DNA from: DASUKL01 sp036278755
Lineage (GTDB): Bacteria > Chloroflexota > Limnocylindria > Limnocylindrales > CSP1-4
DNA length: 26,407 nt
Assembly: GCA_036278755.1 (NCBI GenBank)
Contig: DASUKL010000025.1
Location: 1 to 26,407, forward strand
Reading direction: 5' to 3'
Shown here: piece by piece, positions 22,740-26,407 of the stretch
How the letters are laid out: each line of letters begins with the position of its first letter
Position numbering within the stretch: position 1 is the stretch's first letter
Made by a program: the position numbers and the translations under genes
Notes under the pieces: generated by a model
Seen by the model: only the letters and a program-made list of their open reading frames with translations
Database searches by the model: none
What the model was told of the DNA's origin: nothing

Positions 22740-23399
22740 TCAGTGACCGTACTGCTCGCGCCACGCGGCGCTGATGGCCTGAAGGATCACGCCGATGGCC
22801 GTGGCCCCGGCGTCGACGGAGCCGATGCTCCGCTCACCTGTGTAGGCAGCGCGACCGCGCTGCGCGATCATCGACTTCGTCGCCAGGGCTGCCTCCGTCG
22901 CTACGTCGGCCGCCTTCTGGACGGCCGCCACTCCATGGTCCTCGGCGGTCTGGGGGTCGCCGAGGCTGGCCTCGAGGCTGTCGATCGCCGGCACCAGGGC
23001 GTCGAGGAGGGTCTTCTCGCCCAGGGAGGCGCCGCCTCGTTGCCTGATGCCTTCGACCGCGGCCCGCAGGATGGCCACCACGTCCTCACCCCTGAACTCG
23101 GTCTTGTCGCCCGCAGCCGAGGCCGCGCGCAGGAAGGCCGTGCCCCAGATGGGCCCGCTCGAGCCGCCGACCTTGCTCGCGATGGTCAGGCCCATCTTGC
23201 GCAGGACGGTGGCCACGCTGGTGTGGTCGAAGGTGGCGTAGTCGGACTCGACGACCTCGAACCCGCTCCGCAGCGAGTACCCGAAGTCACCATCGCCGAC
23301 GACAGCGTCGAGTTGGGAGAAGTGTTCGGTGTTGTCGAGGATGGTCCGGGTCATGGTGGTCACGACCAGGTCCAGGTCATCCAGCGCGGTTCGGGTCAT
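22740..23399 (-). CDS. dhaL: Dihydroxyacetone kinase subunit DhaL (ATP-binding)
   Basis: Nucleotide-binding subunit (219 residues). The three Mg/ATP-coordinating aspartates are in place (D31, D36 and D38 in DAVVGDGDFGYSL), as are GGSSGPIWGTAF and the ending block YTGERSIGSVDAGATAIG. The residue after GDGD is Phe, where the usual motif is GDGDHG. In full-length DAK kinases and DhaKL pairs this subunit carries the ATP that phosphorylates the sugar bound on DhaK. The ATG at 23399 has a GAGGAGGAG Shine-Dalgarno; an upstream extension in the same frame has no support. It follows the HAD phosphatase gene by about 30 bp in the same operon. Confidence 0.88.
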   Translation of the reverse strand: MTRTALDDLDLVVTTMTRTILDNTEHFSQLDAVVGDGDFGYSLRSGFEVVESDYATFDHTSVATVLRKMGLTIASKVGGSSGPIWGTAFLRAASAAGDKTEFRGEDVVAILRAAVEGIRQRGGASLGEKTLLDALVPAIDSLEASLGDPQTAEDHGVAAVQKAADVATEAALATKSMIAQRGRAAYTGERSIGSVDAGATAIGVILQAISAAWREQYGH

Positions 23400-23430
23400 C
23401 GCTCCTCCTCGGCGAGCTGTTGGCACATGG

Positions 23431-24204
23431 TCAGGCGGCCAGGCAGGCTGCCAGGTCGGCCAGGGTCAGGTAGGGCCCAGGACGGGCTGCCGAGCGGTTG
23501 GCGAGGACGCGGGTCGTCTCCGCGTCCGGGTCGCCCAGCGAGGAGACGACGAGCACCGCCTCCGTCGTGTCGTCGTCTTCGGTGTAGCCGTTGACGGTCA
23601 TCACGCAGCGCAGCCCGGCGCCCGTGGCGGAGAGGAGCCCGTTGCGCGAGTCCTCGATGGCCAGGGCCTCGGCGGCCGGGAGGCCGAGGCGCTGGAGGGC
23701 CAGCTCGTAGATGTCGGGCGCCGGCTTCTTGCGGGCCACGACGTCGCCGGCCAGGACGAGGTCGAAGCGGGCCGCCCGTTCGGGGCCCACCGCTGCGTGG
23801 AGGATGGCCTGGACCGAGGCCTCGGCCGAGGTGGAGGCCACGGCCAGCGTCCAGCCGGCGTCCTGGGCCGCGCCGATGAGACGCCGGATCCCGGGCCGGG
23901 GCGGCAGCTTGCCGGCGGCCACCATGGCCGTGTAGATCTCGGTCTTCCGGGCGTGCCAGCGGGCCACCGCGGCCGCCTGCTCGGCGGGGTCGGTGGGCAG
24001 GCCCTGGCTCCGGACGAGCTCGGGCGTCAATTCGGCGGCCATGCGCTCCTTGCCCCCGCCGATCTTCAGCTTCTGGCCGTAGTCCTCCTCCGACCAGTGG
24101 ATCGGCAGGCCGAACTCCTGGAAGGTCTGGTTGAACGCCGGCAGGTGCCCGTAGCGCTCCGTGTCGGAGAGGACGCCGTCGCAGTCGAAGATCAGGGCGC
24201 TCAC
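23431..24204 (-). CDS. CbbY-like HAD-IA sugar phosphatase
   Basis: Predicted phosphatase of the HAD superfamily (257 residues). Motif I is FDCDGVLSDTE (D7 nucleophile, D9 acid/base), motif II the VASTS strand, motif III the Lys in ARKKPAPDIY, and motif IV AIEDSRNG. The cap region has DTERYGHLPAFNQTFQEFG, then DYGQKLKIGGGKERM, which is close to the CbbY pattern. Studied CbbY proteins remove phosphate from the Rubisco inhibitor xylulose-1,5-bisphosphate. Rubisco is not in the window, so here it may clear a dead-end ketose bisphosphate or make the final product (inference). The ATG overlaps the aldolase stop (ATGA), so the two are coupled. Confidence 0.85.
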   Translation of the reverse strand: MSALIFDCDGVLSDTERYGHLPAFNQTFQEFGLPIHWSEEDYGQKLKIGGGKERMAAELTPELVRSQGLPTDPAEQAAAVARWHARKTEIYTAMVAAGKLPPRPGIRRLIGAAQDAGWTLAVASTSAEASVQAILHAAVGPERAARFDLVLAGDVVARKKPAPDIYELALQRLGLPAAEALAIEDSRNGLLSATGAGLRCVMTVNGYTEDDDTTEAVLVVSSLGDPDAETTRVLANRSAARPGPYLTLADLAACLAA

Positions 24205-25049
24205 GCCTTGCCCGCGCTCCCGAACAGCTCGATGTAGCCCTTGGCCATCTCGATCACGGCGGCCCGCTGGTGCTTGAAGAGGGAGGGCGGGTCGTACTCC
24301 CCGGGGTGGTCGTTCATGAACTCCTGGCCCGAGCGCATGAAGCTGATCTTGAGGGCCGTGGAGACGTTGACCTTGGCGCAGCCGCGGGCGATGAGGTCGG
24401 CGAACTGCTCGGGGCTCAGGCCGGTCCCGCCATGGAGAGCGACGGGCACGCCGGTGGCGGCCACGACGTCGCTGACTCGCTGGCCGTCGAGGGTGGGCGT
24501 GGTCCGGTACATCCCGTGGGCGTTGCCGATGGCCGGGGCGAAGACGTCGACCCCGGTGGCCTTGACGAAGGCGACCGCCGTCTCCAGCGATTGCGGCTCA
24601 GGCGGTGCGTCGTCGCCCAGCTCCTCGACCCGCTTGAAGCCCTCGATCTCGCCCTCGACCATCCGACCCTGGGCGTGGGCCTCGGCCACGACCTCGATGG
24701 TCTGGCGGGTGTTCTCCTCGACGCTCAGCTTCGAGGCGTCGAAGAGGACCGAGTCCCAACCTTTCTTCAGACAGGCGCTGATGAGAGCCCGGTCGGGGCA
24801 GTGGTCGAGATGGAGGGCCACCGGCACGCTCACCCGGCGGGCCATCTCCTGCCACATACCAAAGAGGACGTCGAGGCCCGTAGCCTGGACGGTCTTGACC
24901 GAGGTCTGGACGATGAGCGGCGAGCGCAGTTCCTCGGCCGCGGCCAGGACGGCCTCCAGGGTCAGGTCGTTGACGACGTTGATGGCCGGCACGGCGTAGC
25001 GGCCTTCGAAGGCCTGGCGGACGATGGCCTGGGTCGGGGTGATCGGCAT
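24201..25049 (-). CDS. Class II ketose-bisphosphate aldolase (FBA/GatY-KbaY type)
   Basis: Zinc-dependent aldolase of 282 residues that cleaves or forms a ketose phosphate using dihydroxyacetone phosphate. LHLDHC carries the catalytic Asp82 and zinc His83, at the same numbering as GatY/KbaY. The GEIEG Glu, zinc His in IGNAHGMY, zinc His in LHGGTGLS, and the phosphate-binding KVNVSTAL all follow in order. The region from YAVPAINVVNDLTLEAVL to QTSVKT differs from fructose- and tagatose-specific enzymes in detail, so the substrate is open. It is the first enzyme gene behind the SorC regulator (16 bp gap) and overlaps the phosphatase gene. With DhaKL it suggests phosphorylation followed by aldol cleavage. 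Confidence 0.88.
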   Translation of the reverse strand: MPITPTQAIVRQAFEGRYAVPAINVVNDLTLEAVLAAAEELRSPLIVQTSVKTVQATGLDVLFGMWQEMARRVSVPVALHLDHCPDRALISACLKKGWDSVLFDASKLSVEENTRQTIEVVAEAHAQGRMVEGEIEGFKRVEELGDDAPPEPQSLETAVAFVKATGVDVFAPAIGNAHGMYRTTPTLDGQRVSDVVAATGVPVALHGGTGLSPEQFADLIARGCAKVNVSTALKISFMRSGQEFMNDHPGEYDPPSLFKHQRAAVIEMAKGYIELFGSAGKA

Positions 25050-25065
25050 GGCGCTCCTTCAGCCT

Positions 25066-26091
25066 TCAGCGGTGCCGGTCGGCGGCATGGCGCTTGAGTG
25101 AGACGGGCCCGCCCGAGGCCGTGGCGCTGGCCACGTCGAGCACGGCCCGGGCGTTGACCTCGTCGAGCACGAGGACGTCCACCACCCCGGCCCGCAGGAC
25201 GCCAGCGATGGCCCGCGGCTTCTCGGCCTCGCTGACCACGGCGATGACAGTCTCGATGCGGCGCAGGCCTTCGAGCGAGAGGGCGATGAGGCGGCCGCTG
25301 TGGGGCGAGGCGACCTGCCGGCCCTGGCCGTCGACGTAGTTGCCCAGGATGTCGCCCACGGCGCCCTGCTCGCGCAGGCGGGCCATCTCGGCGAGCGAGA
25401 GGCAGCCGCTGCGGACCATCGTGCAGCCCTCGTCGGTGCCGCCGATGCCGACGAGGGCCACGCTGGCCCGGGCGGCCACGTCAAGCGTGTGGGCCACGGC
25501 CTCCTGCTCGAGGAGCCGGTCGCGCATCTCCTCGCTCTCGACGTAGGCCGGCGCGTACAGGCTCTCGGCCCGGCCCCCGCCCCGTTCGGCCAGGGCCCGG
25601 CAGATCTCGTTGGGGTTGGTCGGTGTGTCGACCCGGGGCGAGCCGCCCATGGCGCTGGCGAAGGTGCAGGTCAGGCGGCGGCCGGGGCGGTAGAAGCGGG
25701 GCACCTCCCCGGCGTCGCGGCCATGGCCCACGGCCACGATCGAATCGTCGCGGAGGTGGCGTTCGAGATAGCGCGCCGCGGCTCGGGCGACGACCTCGCG
25801 CTGGTCGTCGGCCTCGTCACGGGCCGGGGCGACGATCGCGTCGGCCAGGTTGAAGGCCTCGCGCAGCTGACCTTCGAGGTCGAGCTGGAGCCAGGGCGGC
25901 GCCTCGATGTGGATGTCGACCACGCCCGACCAGCGGGCCCGCTCCAGGAGCCGCTGGACCTTGGGCCGCGAGAGGCCGTACTCGCGACCGATCTCCTCCT
26001 GCGTCCGTCCATCGACGTAGTAGCGGTGGGCGATGCGGGCCAGGAGCTCGAAATCGACCGGGTCGAGGTCGTCAGGCAATCCGCGCCTCAC
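25066..26091 (-). CDS. SorC family sugar-binding transcriptional regulator
   Basis: Regulator of 341 residues. An N-terminal helix-turn-helix (about 25-55: YYVDGRTQEEIGREYGLSRPK, shown here as YYVDGRTQEEIG then REYGLSRPKVQRLL) precedes the SorC/CggR sugar-phosphate-binding domain (about 62-330). Typical stretches are VAVGHGRD, ASAMGG, ALVGIGG, GAVGDILGNYVDGQG and AVVSEAEKPRAIAGVLRAG. Relatives respond to phosphorylated sugars or polyols. The GTG at 26091 lies directly behind a large operator and has no Shine-Dalgarno; a TTG four codons later is an alternative start. As the first gene of the operon it is probably autoregulated, with an inducer made by the kinase or aldolase downstream (inference). 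Confidence 0.9.
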   Translation of the reverse strand: MRRGLPDDLDPVDFELLARIAHRYYVDGRTQEEIGREYGLSRPKVQRLLERARWSGVVDIHIEAPPWLQLDLEGQLREAFNLADAIVAPARDEADDQREVVARAAARYLERHLRDDSIVAVGHGRDAGEVPRFYRPGRRLTCTFASAMGGSPRVDTPTNPNEICRALAERGGGRAESLYAPAYVESEEMRDRLLEQEAVAHTLDVAARASVALVGIGGTDEGCTMVRSGCLSLAEMARLREQGAVGDILGNYVDGQGRQVASPHSGRLIALSLEGLRRIETVIAVVSEAEKPRAIAGVLRAGVVDVLVLDEVNARAVLDVASATASGGPVSLKRHAADRHR

Positions 26092-26092
26092 G

Positions 26093-26124
26093 TGAGCATC
26101 TGCTCGGGGTCGAGCAGATGCTCA
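26093..26124 (-). promoter_or_regulatory. SorC operator: 13-bp arms with nested dyads
   Basis: TGAGCATCTGCTC (26093-26105) and its exact complement GAGCAGATGCTCA (26112-26124) flank GGGGTC. Each arm is itself a GAGCA-N2-TGCTC dyad, so two similar half-operators lie 18 bp apart. The outer base overlaps the -10 box of the SorC promoter, so binding would block transcription. Confidence 0.7.
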
Positions 26125-26153
26125 TGGTAGCGAGGCACGGTGGCGTCTGTCAA
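26124..26153 (-). promoter_or_regulatory. Promoter of the ketose-kinase operon
   Basis: Minus strand: TTGACA (26153-26148), 18-bp spacer, TACCAT (26129-26124). Start predicted near 26117, inside the operator. This is the best promoter in the window. Confidence 0.7.
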
Positions 26154-26189
26154 CGCCGCTGGGTCGCTGGGTCGGCGTCCTCCGCTCGG

Positions 26190-26213
26190 CGGGTCGTGCG
26201 GTCCGGAGACCCG
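26190..26213 (-). terminator. Hairpin just after the ABC-2 permease gene
   Basis: CGGGTC (26190-26195) pairs with GACCCG (26208-26213) around 12 nt, starting directly after the stop on the minus strand. Short stem, no U-tract. Confidence 0.35.
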
Positions 26214-26214
26214 T

Positions 26215-26407
26215 TCAGGCCAGGCGGGGGTAGAGCCGGGCGGCGAGGGCGACGAGGAGGCCCAGCCCGACGAGGAGGACGGCGAGGTCGAGGCCCAGGC
26301 CATCGACGCTGACGGCGCCCTCGATCATCAGGCTGCGGATGGCATCGACCATGTAGGTCAGGGGGTTGATGCGGGCCAGGCCCTGGAGCCAGGGCGGCAT
26401 GGCCGAG
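26215..26407 (-). CDS. ABC-2 type transporter permease, C-terminal part only (runs off window)
   Basis: About 63 C-terminal residues are visible; the start lies beyond the right edge. The pattern MPPWLQGLARINPLTYMVDAI (split as MPPWLQGLARINP and LTYMVDAIRSLM), then a last membrane segment LDLAVLLVGLGLLVALAARL, is that of ABC-2 exporter permeases (DrrB/NodJ type). An ATPase gene probably precedes it outside the window. It is in the same orientation as the ketose operon, but a hairpin and a new promoter separate them, so it is likely a different transcription unit. Confidence 0.8.
   Translation of the reverse strand, partial: SAMPPWLQGLARINPLTYMVDAIRSLMIEGAVSVDGLGLDLAVLLVGLGLLVALAARLYPRLA

Overview
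The window is very G+C-rich DNA (roughly 70% by eye) from a bacterium with short intergenic gaps and many GTG and a few TTG starts. Genes often overlap by 4 to 14 bases. The gene style and protein sequences suggest an uncultivated soil or freshwater Chloroflexota lineage (Limnocylindria/Ellin6529-like); a high-G+C actinobacterium is the main alternative. This is inference, because no marker gene is present. The recurring -10 box is TAGCAT or TACCAT. No rRNA, tRNA, CRISPR array, insertion sequence or phage gene was seen.

Plus strand, 45-12071. First comes a four-gene MacAB-like ABC efflux operon: adaptor, ATPase, permease and a membrane-anchored DUF5666-like protein. It is followed by an A24 prepilin-peptidase-like membrane protease and a secreted coiled-coil M23 endopeptidase. 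Next is an operon coupled by 4-base overlaps: GlgC with an unusual tail, a YbjN-like protein, and a secreted, membrane-anchored gluzincin-like metalloprotease. The strand ends with nicotinate phosphoribosyltransferase.

Middle, 12078-13549. A Nudix hydrolase (minus strand) faces a compact unit on the plus strand that encodes a 27-residue Trp-rich membrane peptide with its own promoter, Shine-Dalgarno and hairpin. About 640 bp without a recognisable gene follows, rich in palindromes and repeats.

Minus strand, 13550-19440. This is an AglEFG-type alpha-glucoside importer (LacI regulator, lipoprotein, two permeases, MalK-type ATPase). It has a LacI-type operator just downstream of its promoter and a perfect 38-bp palindrome between the binding-protein and permease genes.

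Minus strand, 19825-21483, next to a plus-strand GlsB/YeaQ-like gene. Two overlapping genes of unknown function (one secreted) lie downstream of an array of TCGAC elements spaced by multiples of 11 bp. A further hypothetical gene lies behind the array.

Minus strand, 21683-26153. A SorC-family regulator, class II ketose-bisphosphate aldolase, CbbY-like HAD phosphatase, DhaL and DhaK form one operon. Its promoter is near consensus and overlaps a large nested operator. The set suggests ATP-dependent phosphorylation and aldol cleavage of a short ketose; the substrate cannot be read from sequence. The 3' end of an ABC-2 permease gene runs off the right edge.
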